Of a stretch of DNA of 64,000 nt, positions 34,900 through 45,934 are shown in pieces. A program made the translations under genes and the position numbers. Below the pieces are notes generated by a model, which was not told where the DNA came from, searched no databases, and worked only from the letters and a program-made list of their open reading frames with translations. The DNA is taken from positions 124,001-188,000 of the forward strand of contig JADNRY010000088.1 in the NCBI GenBank assembly GCA_015501585.1, given 5' to 3'. Within the stretch, counting starts at the first letter, position 1, and each line of letters opens with the position of its first letter. The stretch comes from Rhodocollybia butyracea (taxonomy: Eukaryota > Basidiomycota > Agaricomycetes > Agaricales > Omphalotaceae).

Positions 34900-35330
34900 G
34901 GCATATCTGTTAGATAGTGACTGTCGGATAGAGTATTCACTGTTGAGCTTAGGACTTAGGATTTTGGATTTTGGACCGGGTCTGCTCTACCAACTAGAAG
35001 ATATGCTACTGCAAGACGACTTCCCTCACCCAACGGCTTGCCTCTGCCCCTTTCATTCACGGTACCAATTGCCAGTATATGGATCTGATCAGAGTTGTGG
35101 AGGAGATCAGAAACATATGGTGAAAATCATGGTTGGGATGGGCCGCGCGCGCGCAGAGGGCCAACGGATTGAACTAAGCGGAAGTACCAAATATTAGAGT
35201 TCCTGTACCGTCTGACAGTGAGAGGTTCAACTGACGAGCAAGTTTATAAATAATTTTTAGAAACGAGCAAGATGGGATTCTAATTTGTATATGCACCTGC
35301 AAAAACTTCTCTGAATCTAGCAATACTTAG
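34900..35330 (+). repeat. U-block 'd' part, copy 7
   Basis: Shares ATTCACGGTACCAATTG.CAGT and GGGCCGCGCGCG.GCA with the 'd' parts at 1.4, 9.8 and 31.2 kb. Ends about 110 bp before the F-box copy at 35448. Confidence 0.5.
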
Positions 35331-35413
35331 TCCTGTTGAAGTCATGTTCTGGCAACGTTTATATCTGATAATCTGCCGCTCTAAGTTGGTCAGGTGCTCA
35401 ACTGGAATCATCT

Positions 35414-35424
35414 GGCGCTTATTC
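35414..35424 (+). promoter_or_regulatory. Shared GGCGCTTATTC element
   Basis: Exact element ending 23 bp before the ATG at 35448. Confidence 0.5.
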
Positions 35425-35447
35425 AATCGTAACCTGATCTTCTCAAC

Positions 35448-37045
35448 ATGGCCTCGCCTTGCACACGATGCGCAAAGTCTCTGCACATACGTGTGGACCT
35501 CAGCTCCACGGAACAAGCTGAGATAGACAGACAACTTCGCTCAGAATTTGGTCCATCTGTGGTTGACGCTAGAAGAGCTGAAGAGGTGAATGAGATGCTA
35601 GCTCTGGCCGATAAAGATATCGAGGATTGCGACTCTGAGGTGGCTCGCCTTCACCACCAAATCTCGGTTGTTGAGGCGGAAAAGCGGCGATTGGAGAAGC
35701 AAAAGGCCAAACTCCGCGCTTTGCTGTCTCCAATCCGTAAGCTGCCAAACGAACTTTTATTGCACATCTTGCGGTACGTATGTCAACAGAGTCCCAACAG
35801 AATCGCATGTCCCGTCATCACTTCCAATCCTCCTATGGCAATTAGCACTCGCCTTCCTACAACAACAATCAGCTCTGTATGCTGCCGTTGGCATGAACTG
35901 GCGCTATTATCTCCTAGTTTGTGGGCAAACCTAGCGTTCGAGATACACACTGGTACCAGAAACCTGACTGATTCTACCCATATAGTTACTCGATATCTGG
36001 AGCGATCAGGGGATTGTCCATTAACCCTTGAACTTACTATATGGGGCACAGGAACAGGAGTTAAATCCTTAATCCCCCTTACACAGCAAGCTCATCGCTG
36101 GAAAACATTCATCTATCAGGGACAACAGCCATTAGCGAACTACAGCATACTGCCCTACCTGAATTTTCCTTCACTTACAGAATTGGATATTGTCCAGGAG
36201 GATGCATCGAGGGACTTGGATCTTTTTGAGCAGTCCCGAGACTCCGTGTACTTACCACTTCTAAATGGCTTGCGGGGCCAATACCTAAAGTCTGCCATAG
36301 TCAGCTAGATCATCTCGATGTCGATGGCCGGCTGGCACTAACAGATTTAGCGGACGCTCTTCATAGCTGTCCTTCTCTAAAATCTCTCAAGTTGTATCAT
36401 ATCACTGATACCGATGGCACACTGGGCACATGGGGTAACATCACATCGCTTACTCTTTCTCTTGTGGATGGTCCATCGCCAGATATAGTGTTTTCCTCCT
36501 TCAACTTTCCTTCGTTGAATAACCTTGTGGTGTACGGCGGTCACACTGTCTGGAGACCCAATGCTTTTCCTTCATTCATCTCCAGATCTTCTTGTACTAT
36601 CACCACTTTCACACTCCACCGTATAGTTATACCTGATTTGGACCTTGTTTCGGTCCTTCAACTCATGCCAAGCCTACTTCATCTCGAAGTTCACTATTAC
36701 ATAGTTGCTGGAAATTCGATCACCTCGCATCTCATCTCGAGACTAACTCACCAATCCACTTCCATCCCCCTAGTTCCAAAACTGCACAGTCTTCATCTGC
36801 AATCCTTGTCTAGGACTGATACAATCGACGACTCTGCTTTTGTACGCATGGTTCAGTCGCGTTGGTTTAAACCTGGCTCGGATTTAGCTTTAGAAATGTT
36901 AGCAATGGGGAGAGCTTGTATCCGATCTGTTGTTCTCGATTTCCGTCGTCGAAGAGTTGATGCGGAGATCTATAAACCGCTGCGGCTTTTAGATGCAGAG
37001 GGGCTGAGAGTAGTAGTCTCTGGAATCAATGGAGTACAGGTTTAA
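35448..37045 (+). pseudogene. F-box-like/leucine-rich protein, one frameshift (array copy)
   Basis: Starts MASPCTRCAK with the Cys pair, coiled coil to about residue 92, F-box-like LPNELLLHILRYVC, SSVCCRWHELALLSPSLW. A short local duplication (PPMAISTRLPTTTISSV) precedes that motif. The frame breaks near 36230: GAGCAGTCCCGAG where the family has GAGCATTGCCCGAG, one base fewer. From there the next frame reads PRLRVLTTSKWLAGPIPK and continues to MVQSRWFKPGS and the C-terminus VVVSGINGVQV at 37045. Otherwise full length. A recent pseudogene or a one-base error. Confidence 0.75.
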
Positions 37046-37997
37046 TGATTTTTTGGACCCTTTGGTGCGCTTTTGAATTTGTGGTATTGTCTCTGCGTAA
37101 AATTTTCCTATTGTCATCCTCGGCGTCGGACTTAGGCGTCAGATCGTTCTCTCCTACTAGATTGTGGCGAGAATTAACGAAACGGAACAGATGTACTGAT
37201 AGGTTTTAGAAACATATCAATCTCATGCATGCAGAAGTCTCTCGTCTTATGGCGTAACCCTCCTCTGGCGTGCCCGTGCCATTCTGCATCCCGCGCTGCA
37301 GTTACATATTATCAGTGACGGAAAAAAAATTACACCGTTACTTGGACCTCTAAAATCATGCCAGTGGGAAAAGAGAACAGTAAATTGAGGCTCGGATTCA
37401 AGGGGAGATATCCAGATTCCTAACTAGCTGCTCGTCAACCTCCTGATACATTGCCGACCTGAACATATCCGATGCTTGAATGGTGAGGCAACCAAAGGGA
37501 CTGCTATGCGGTAAAGAGTAACGGAGCACACTGAATCTTCATGGGTATCGAACGCAGGACATTGCATACTCGGTGCAAGGTCCAGACTTGAGTGGTCCTC
37601 AATGGGGTGAATAGGCTGTAGCGTCGACGGAACAGCAGCCTCGACGAAATGGGATTTGAGAGCCGCAAATTTCCAGCTTTATTGATCCTGAGTTTGACGG
37701 GTTTGAGAAGAGTAATAGAGAGGGGGACTGGAGAGGGCCTGAACGGACCTGAAGAAAATGGTGTTTGATAGTGAACCGGCCAGCTAGCTCAGAGTTTTTA
37801 TTCGGATTCCGATGGACTGACTAGACTGGAAGATCTTATCAGCGGTGCATGGACGCTGAGCGCTGAGTTAGAAATTTGGTATTTGGTATCATGTAGTGAG
37901 TCTGTTCAGAAATCGTACTTTGATATACTATGTACATTGCAGATACTAATCATTCAAAAATCGGCTGCGGAGCCCAGGTTTAATATCTTTTTGATAT
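37046..37997. other. Intergenic between convergent F-box copies
   Basis: 3' flanks of two convergent members. No gene or repeat recognised. Confidence 0.4.
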
Positions 37998-38822
37998 TTA
38001 TACCTTTACCCCATTCGTTCCAGTAACTACCACTCTCAAGCCCTCCGCATCCAAATTCCGTAGCGGTTGGTAAACCTCTGCGTCAACCTCTCGCCAAGAA
38101 AATGTGAGAACGACGGATCGTATACAGGCTTTGCCCATCGAGAACATAGCCGCAGCCAATTCTGAGCCGGGCTTAAACCAGCGTGACTCGACCATGCTGA
38201 TAAAGGTAAGATCATCCAATGGCTCCCTGCGTTTGGAAATCAGACGAAGACTGTGCAGTTTGGGAACGAGCGGGAGGGACGTGGATTGGTGTTGGAGGCT
38301 CGACATGAGACGTGAAGTGATTGGACTCTGGAGGTAGTCCATGTCATCGCTGTCGTCGATCTCGAGATAAGATATGGATGGCATGAGTTGAAGGGCTGCA
38401 ATAAGGTCGAAGTCGAAGCAGGGTAGGCCACGGAGGGTGAATGTCGTGATCATAGATGAAGTGGTTATGAAGGAAATGAAAAATCTTTCTGTTCTCGCAC
38501 TCCTACCCTCTACCACAAGCTCATTCAAGGAAGGAAGGCGGAAGGAAGAGAATATCATGTCTGAGCCTGATGTGATTGGTTCGTCCACAATAGCAAGAGA
38601 AGTGATATTATGCCATGTGCCCTGCATCCTTGGATCATAGACCACTTTATCCTCGAGCTCGAGTGAAAGAGATCGCAGAGAAGGGCAGCTGTGCAGCATC
38701 TCAACCAAGTCTGTTTGCGATGCTGAGCACTTGCCCATACGAAGATGCAGAGTATCTAGTTGGTTGAAAGAGGCTTTGGATGGAAGTGCTTTGTCACTGG
38801 CAAGTGTATGGAGTCTCGGGGC
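37998..38822 (-). pseudogene. F-box-like family, C-terminal half cut by copia element
   Basis: The minus strand is open from the retrotransposon border (38822) in family frame: PRLHTLASDKALPSKASFNQ, LVEMLHSCPSLRSLSLELE, FRLPSLNELVVEG, MVESRWFKPGSELAAAM and the C-terminus VVVTGTNGVKV with stop at 37998. The N-terminal coiled coil and F-box are not on the other side of the element, so the gene was truncated, not simply interrupted. Belongs to the minus-strand subgroup by its MVESRWF wording. Confidence 0.8.
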
Positions 38823-39136
38823 TGTAGAACGAGAACCTCAGTTGTAGTGTAGGAACAACTGAGTATTATTGAATATATATACCTGTAGAACGAGAACTAC
38901 AATACTGTATCAGTAAGATAGTGAGAGGAAAATATAAGTAACGCTCACCCTCAGTTGTAGTGTAGGAACAACTGAGGGTGATGATTCTGGGGGCTAGAAT
39001 ATATAAGTATCGGAAATGGTGAATAGATGAGCCTGTAGCTAAGCGGAAGCAACTGGCGGATAAACAGAAAGACGAAACAAAGAATATAGATGGAAAGGCA
39101 AAGCTGTAATATAGAGAACAAATACCTCTCCTAACA
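38823..39136 (-). repeat. 3' LTR of copia element
   Basis: 314 bp. Contains a perfect 13-bp inverted repeat (CACCCTCAGTTGT and ACAACTGAGGGTG, 9-nt loop, 38946-38980) and a shorter related hairpin near its left end. The pol stop codon (TAG, 39131-39133) lies inside this LTR. Confidence 0.95.
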
Positions 39137-42100
39137 CACCCCCTGATTCGTGCAATCCAATCCTAACATCTTGACAAACTTCGAGTGCACAGTCCCATTC
39201 AGCGCCTTGGTGAAAATATCAGCGACATTCTCCCCCGTCCTTATGAGGGTCAGTGCAATCTCGTTGTTCGCTACCTTCTCCCGGATGAAGTGGTAGCGCA
39301 TCTCGATGTGCTTCACCAGCATATGCTTTTTCGTGTTTTGCGTGAGGCTAACAGCAGCAAAGTTATCACCATGAAGCATAAGTGGCCCATCCTGGGCTAA
39401 GTCAACTTCGGCCAAAAACGACATCAACCAACTAGCTTGCTGGCATGCCTCTGCACCTGAGATGTATTCAGCTTCTGCCGTCGACAACGCCACCGTTGGT
39501 TGGCGCTTTGAACTCCATGTGACAGGTGCTCCAGCCATAAAGAAGACATTTCCGGATGTTGACCGACGAGTATCCATGCATCCTGCATGGTCGGCATCAA
39601 GATACCCGCATGGTTTCAAACCTTCACCCTTGCTGAGCTCAGATCCAGGCGGTGGCTTTCGGTAGGTAATGGAATAGTCAAGCGTTGCTAAAATGTACCC
39701 TGCTAACCATTCTACCGCTTCCCAGTGTTGGCGGCCTGGGTTGGTTTGATATTGGGCGAGCTTGGCAGCCGCAAAAGCAATGTCGGGGCGTGTACAAACT
39801 TGTCCCCATTGGCATGAACCGACTACAGGGCGATAAGGTTTGTCATGCATGAAGATTCGTTCTTCTTCTGGAAGTGGGTTCGGAGCAGCTTCGAGCTTGT
39901 TGTCAGGAGGAAGTGGCGTTTTCCGGCGTTTGACATTCTGTAATCCGAAATGTTCAAGCATGCGGATAAAATATGCTTTCTGGGAGAGCGTAATTGCACC
40001 GGTCACCTTATCCTGAGTGATACTCATTCCAAGGAGCATTTGTGACCTGACTTCCCCGCTTTCCCATCGCTTTCCAAGGTCTCTGATAGCCTCTGCTCTC
40101 GCATCCTCACCATCTGCCCCGCCCAAAACATCGTCGCCGTATGTGCTTGTGATGGTGTACTTCCCATTCCGACGGCGGAAACAAACACATGGATCAGCCT
40201 TCGATGATATATACCCGTCATCTTTGAAACCTGCTGCAAGCGTGTCTTGCCAATCATGGCTCCCCTGCACCGTACCGTAGATTGACTTCTTCAGCTTGCA
40301 GACCAAGTGTTTGGTTCCGGGTTTGATAAAGCCTTCAGGTTGCTTCATGTACACATCGTGTTTTATTGGGCTATTGAGAAAGGCAGACTTGAAGTCTACT
40401 TGGAAAAGGGAAAGTCCGAGGACAACAATGATGCATATCACAATCCGGAATGATTCCATTCGAGCAACTGCGCCAAAAGTTTCATCATAATCAATGCCAT
40501 AAACCTGTGTGAATCCTTTTGCCACATATCTTGCCTTCCTCTTTAACAATTCACCATCTGCACCCCATTTTGATGTTAAGATCCACATTCCATCGGTTAG
40601 ATTTGCTCCTGGCGGTAGTGGTACTAACTCCCACACATCCTTGGCCATCAAGGCATCATACTCGGCCTGTATTGGCGGTCCCCAGAGATCCCAGCGAAGT
40701 TTTGCCTCCTTGAAGTTTCTAGGTGTCCATTTTTCATCGGTGATGGAAGCAAATGCCCATGGTTCATGAGCGACAAGAGCTAGGGATGTTTCCGTCTGAG
40801 GTATGTCTTTCCATCCCATTTCTCTGCGAACGAGTTTATCAATGTTAAGCGACCCACTGGTGTGTTCTCGTAGACTTCGACGTGGTTCTGGTGGAGGAGT
40901 TTCTTCAGGTGCCGGGACTGGAGAAGGAGTAGAGGAAAGTGGGGTAAGAGGGGAAGTAGGCGTTGGGATAGGAGAAGTTGGTGTCGAGATCACAGAATCG
41001 GACCTATCGGCCCCCGCAGATTTGGTGATCTCGGCATCAGTACCGGAGTTAACGGGGCTCTCAGACAACTCTTCTTTGTCTCCAGTAGTGCCCGTTGGTC
41101 TTGTCCTCTTTGCCAGTCCTTCCTCAAATCTCACATCCCTGGATTCAATGATTGTCTTTGACTCAGGCAACCAGATTCGATATCCCCTTTGGCCCAAATA
41201 TCCCAATAGTCGGCCTTTCACTGCTCGGCGCCCCAGTTTCCCAGTCCCGCGTTCCTCTGGTAATGTTGCCCAAGCGTCACAACCAAATGGTTGGAGGTGT
41301 GATACATCCTGTCTCCTCCCCTTCCATGCCTCCATTGGCACTACATCTGGGTCTCGTGCGGTAGGGACAAAATTATCAACATAGATGAAGGTGCTGACAG
41401 CCTCTGCCCAGAATGATGGTGGAAAGCCTGAATCTTCAAGGAGTGTCCTGGCGCCCTCAATGACTGTGCGATTTCCTCATTCTGCCATCCCATTTGCAGC
41501 CGAGGAGTATGGAGTTATTTTCTCGATGATAATCCCATGCTTAGCGCAGTAGTCCTCCATAAGCGCATTGCTGAGTTCTCCTCCTCCGTCGATTCGAATC
41601 ACTCGGATGCGCTTCCCCGTCTGGTTTTCTGCCATCATACGGTATTTATGAAAGCAGTCGGCTGTGGTCTCCTTGCGCTTGTTTGAGAGAAAATAAGGGA
41701 TACGAACAGAGGATTTGCCATCACTGCAGAGCATCATGTAACTCGCGCCACCTCTACTCTGCGTCCTCGACGGCCCCCAAAGATCGATGTGGACTCTCTC
41801 CAGGACCTCTGTCTCATGTGTCACTTTCTCGTCAAATGGCCGTCTTGTTGCTTTGCCGTAGAGGCAAGCCTCGCACATGCCAATAGTCTCTTTTGATGTG
41901 ATCTGGATTCCATCAACCAGATTGCGACTCGCCATTCGCAAGGTCCTCGGGATACCTACATGACCAAGTCGGCAATGCCAGGTGTGTATATCTGTTGGCC
42001 GTTCGTGGGATTGAGCTGAGTCTGCATAAGTTTCTGTGTTGACTCGGTACATTTTCCCTTCCTGCGCTCCAACCATTACAGTCTCACCAGATGGTGCTCT

Positions 42101-43606
42101 GACTGAGAGCTTTCCACCACCCCACTCTCCGCTGAACCCCTGTAGATCCAACGTCGTCAAGGAGATCAAGTTGTTTGAGAACCCAGGTGTGTGCCTCACT
42201 CCAACGAGCTCAACCATCTTCTCGGAGCCATTCACTTTCGATGACACTGTGACATTACCAATTCCTGGTATCTGGAATTTCTCTCCCGCCACTGCACTGC
42301 TCCCTGTTTGACCTGCGATATTTTGGTATTGCGTTATCTCGGATTTCTTCACCCAGCAATGCTCTGATGCCGCTGAATCCAAGTAGATTCTGGGTTGGCG
42401 TTGATTGCTGGGTACATCACTATTGCATACAGTGCATTCGATGGGGCTAGTTACACGGAAACAGGTAACAGGTATGTCACTATCTACACTAATGTCCTCC
42501 CCTGACTGACATTCAACGTTTGGAACGGAAGTGCCATATCTGTTGGGTACAGTATCAGGGGATTGCATCGTGATAGGTGTAGTATCGGACATACCCGGCT
42601 TGGCGTCAGCGAGGTTGGCGTATAGCTCGGTAGGGCTGGGATCAGTCTTGACATAGACATTAGAAGCCGTAGTAGGCGGGATCGTTGGAGGCGCTGAGGT
42701 CGCTGTGATCGATGCAGCACTTGTGCCAGGGGCATTGGTCTTGTTATACCTCCAGCCTTTTGGTCCTTTTCCTTCAGCACCACCTCCCTTCTTCCAGCAC
42801 ATCTCAATTGTGTGACCAAGTTTTCCGCACACTGGGTTTGAGCAGATCGGGCGTGTTCCTGATTGGCCTTGGCTGGTCGCTATGGCTGCGGCATGAACTG
42901 CATTCGCTCTAGCCATTAGGGCTTTGACTTTCGTCTGCTCAATTTCCTCCTCCTCCTGACGCCTCTTCTTATTGAGCCAGAAAGCTTCGAGATGAGTGAA
43001 GGCATCAGCGCTAGATGTTCCGGGTGTGTGCAGTGTCGTGAAATCCCAAGACTTGGGGAAGGAGTTGAGAAGGATGGTTCGGAACTGGGAATCGGAGATG
43101 CTAGACCCGAGGTCTCTAGCATCCTTGACAAGTCGGCGCAGCTTCTTGACATGCACCTCGTAATCCATTTCCTCTCCCATCTTCTCACCACGGAGGCGGT
43201 CTTCGGCAATCATCATAAGCTGAACAGTCTTGGAGCCAAGCTCCTTACTGAGATAAAACCATATTTTCGCTGCAGAGTCATCGTCGCCTATTCCCAATCC
43301 AACAGGGTCTTTGGTATTGCTGACGATCACACTGGCAACCCAGCGATTGCGAGTATGCCACTCTTCGTATGAGGGAGTTGGGCTGGTGAGCGGAGTGCTT
43401 TGGGTCTGGGGGTAAATGGGAGTGATGTAGGCAGCGGAGAGGTTGGTATTCGGTGGGCATAGGATTGCTCCTCTGAGATATCCACCTAGTCCTCTCGCTC
43501 CAACCGCAAGTTCAACTTGGCGTTTGAAAGGAATCCAATTCTTTCGCCCCATCAGTCGTTCGTCATCTCTGAACGTCGGTGGATTTGGCAAGTTGCCGCT
43601 CGACAT
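39131..43606 (-). pseudogene. Copia gag-pol polyprotein with one in-frame stop
   Basis: Single frame from ATG at 43606. Gag (LMGRKNWIPFKRQVELAV), zinc knuckle CSNPVCGKLGHTIEMC (CX4CX4HX4C), aspartic protease LDSAASEHCW, GAG-pre-integrase WHCRLGHVGIPRTL with CEACLYGKATRRPF, integrase core starting VHIDLWGPSRTQ to ITPYSSAANGMAE. A TGA at 41477-41479 then follows where the family has Arg (AERxNRT), and the same frame goes on to 39131: reverse transcriptase with VDFKSAFLNSPI and STYGDDVL (YxDD box), RNase H with GYLDADHAGC, STAEAEYIS and HGDNFAAVSL. Apart from that stop all domains are complete. CGA to TGA is a one-step CpG transition. The stop is inside integrase, not at a gag-pol boundary, so programmed read-through is unlikely. 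Confidence 0.9.
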
Positions 43607-43670
43607 TTCTCTCTAGACGAACCTCTGGAATAGCAGTAATTTGAGTTGTTTATTTTAGTAGCTCAGATTG

Positions 43671-43687
43671 AGCCGAGTCTCATAATC
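43671..43687 (-). other. Putative primer-binding site of copia element
   Basis: Plus-strand sequence AGCCGAGTCTCATAATC directly abuts the 5' LTR; GTCTCATAATC equals the anticodon arm of eukaryotic elongator tRNA-Met (anticodon CAT). The element RNA is thus complementary to an internal tRNA part, the half-tRNA priming known from Drosophila copia and yeast Ty5. Confidence 0.65.
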
Positions 43688-44001
43688 TGTAGAACGAGAA
43701 CCTCAGTTGTAGTGTAGGAACAACTGAGTATTATTGAATATATATACCTGTAGAACGAGAACTACAATACTGTATCAGTAAGATAGTGAGAGGAAAATAT
43801 AAGTAACACTCACCCTCAGTTGTAGTGTAGGAACAACTGAGGGTGATGATTCTGGGGGATAGAATATATAAGTATCGGAAATGGTGAATAGATGAGCCTG
43901 TAGCTAAGCGGAAGCAACTGGCGGATAAACAGAAAGACGAAACAAAGAATATAGATGGAAAGGCAAAGCTGTAATATAGAGAACGAATACCTCTCCTAAC
44001 A
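43688..44001 (-). repeat. 5' LTR of copia element
   Basis: 314 bp, differs from the 3' LTR at three sites (two of them CG against CA). Same hairpin at 43811-43845. Confidence 0.95.
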
Positions 44002-45380
44002 AACCAAGCCAGCCAGCGAGTAAAAACCAGTTGACTCACCCACCCGCTCTTAGATTCTCTGGCGACTTCCAAGTTCTAGGCCGGGCTTGAACGTTCCAGC
44101 ACCGATACTTTCTATCTACATTGATTTATTGATCGTGAGATACTTCGTTGATAAGAGACTACATACTACTGTAGTACAGGCTCTCATCTCCTTTCCATTC
44201 CTGCTACCACCACTACCACCACCCCAATACCCGAAATTAAAATAATCAAAATTCCCAAGGAAAATAAGCACCCTTTCGCCCATTCAACCTCGCCCCCCCG
44301 CATTTTTTGAAGAATCTCCTCTCGTTCAGTAGGAGTTTTTTCTGGGAGGCAAGATGGTGCGCCTGATGAAGGCCGGGGTTGACGGAGGGGAGAGAGAAGG
44401 ATACATGTCCCTATGGTCCAGATTGGGAAGAATACTGGGGAGATAGCAGTTAGAACGAGGCTTGGATTGAAGAAACTCAAGCTCGTAAAACCCAAATCTG
44501 AATGGATACATTGCAAGTGTAACAGGCATTTGAGCCTGAAGAAGAATAGGCTGGGGGTTCTTCGATGTATGGGGGTAGTGTCTCTTGTACTTCCGGTTCA
44601 TCACGGCTGAAAATGGCGTCAACAACGTCTGAAGTGGATTGCAAATAGACTGAAACTAAGGTATGTTCCTGTGGCTCTAGAGGGCAGTTGCTGGCTTCGG
44701 AAACCCAGGAAGGAGAAGACTCGGAAAATATTCAGAGCACTTGGGGAATAGTCTCGAGAATCCAGACTATCTACAAAGGTGCTTGGGGAGATTGAGGAAC
44801 ATTGAGAAACTGCTTGAGCGCGGGTTATATACCAGAATCTTCGTTGGAATTCCTGAAGGAGTTACCTACTATCAGGATCCAATAGGATGTTGGTTGCCAT
44901 CTAGTAATGCGTGCAATTCACGCAGAAATTTACCAGTAATTTATTTTTTGGTATAGTACCTGTGTTTAACAGTCGGACAAGCACCAGGAAGCTGAAGCGC
45001 TGAGGAAGGGCGTAAGCCATTTGCGGAGCACTGAGCCTGTACCGTGTATAAGAACAACCATAAGTGCCAGATGATAGAAGAACGGCAAGTGTATTCTGAT
45101 TTCGCTTGGGGTTTATTCGGCCCACTTTTCCAAGATGATGAATGTGGAAGTTGGTATGTTGAGAGTGTGGGTAAGATAGGAACATTCAGAGGTAATAATA
45201 ACTCTTGTCCAGCTGTGCCTTACAATTCGGAAGCACTGGTCGAGTGTCTAAACCGAATTCAAACTTTTCCCTCTCATCGACCATCGACTTTGGACATGGT
45301 CGGTTTGCTCATTGTCCCCGGCCCAGGAGCTTCTATGAAGGATGCTGATGGGAAGGTCGGAATACTGCTATAGGATGAAG
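44002..45380. other. Right flank of copia element, no confident gene
   Basis: Unrelated to the F-box gene on the other side. On the minus strand near 44184-44340 a hydrophobic segment (CLFSLGILIILISGIG) follows a charged stretch, perhaps the end of a membrane-protein remnant, but no start was found. At 45044-45373 (plus) SDFAWGLFGPLFQDDE opens a 109-codon frame of unknown family. Confidence 0.3.
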
Positions 45381-45800
45381 GAAAGGGCTCTAGGGAACAG
45401 GGTGAAGATACGTTGTAGTGCTTCTCAGTTCTCTAGCATGCGCTTATTCTTCATTTGTCTTTGGAAAATGGGTGTATGTCTTTCTTCTGTCTTCAGCACA
45501 TTGCAACATACTTGTTTCCTTCCCAGATTCTGTGTCTTTTTTGGTGTTCGGAGTTGAATATTGAATCATTGTCGAAACAGCTTTGCCTCCCCCAGTTCTC
45601 TGACTGTTTCTCCTTGGACGTCTGGACACCTACTCTGCAGCCCTGAACTGACTAGAAAGGGAAGGGTTGGGATACTGTTATATAGGATGGAGGAGAGAAC
45701 ATTACGTTGTGCTTCACTAGCACAGTGCGGCCCTCGTAAACAACAGGGCCATGTCGGGCTTCTACGGCGAGAGGCACGCATCGCACAGTAACTCAATACT
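45380..45800 (+). repeat. H-repeat, copy 1
   Basis: About 400 bp shared with 51290-51680 and 54420-54800: GCACATTGCAACA, CGATTGTCGAAACAGCT-type, TAGAAAGGGAAGGGTTGGGAT, GGCCCTCGTAA and CATGTCG.GCTTCTA blocks in the same order. Non-coding. Confidence 0.7.
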
Positions 45801-45934
45801 CAATTACTCGTAAATCTGTATCCATATCTTGCAAAGTAACCGTGATTTGTGAACATCATTTCAGCTATAATATTTGTAACCCGCAATTGTAGCAGGTTTT
45901 TCCTTCGGTTTCCGTTACGGACCTTCCTTTGGTT

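Larger units (their letters stand above)
38823..44001 (-). mobile_element. Copia-type LTR retrotransposon, complete structure, 5179 bp
   Basis: Two 314-bp LTRs (38823-39136 and 43688-44001), TG..CA ends, differing at three positions only, so a recent insertion. Element sense is minus: 5' LTR on the right, 3' LTR on the left. A purine tract (AATCAGGGGGTG) abuts the 3' LTR and a primer-binding site follows the 5' LTR. Domain order gag, protease, integrase, RT, RNase H defines Copia/Ty1 (Pseudoviridae-type). No 5-bp target duplication: left flank GGGGC, right flank AACCA. Confidence 0.95.

Noticed and set aside
41477..41479. Programmed read-through of the copia TGA
   Set aside because: The stop lies inside integrase, not at a gag-pol border, and fits a simple CGA to TGA change.
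43671..43687. tRNA-like sequence with a CAT anticodon loop
   Set aside because: Only the anticodon arm is present and it abuts an LTR; it is a primer-binding site, not a tRNA gene.
44184..44516. Minus-strand hydrophobic frame as a membrane protein gene
   Set aside because: No ATG start and no conserved family; mentioned only in the flank description.
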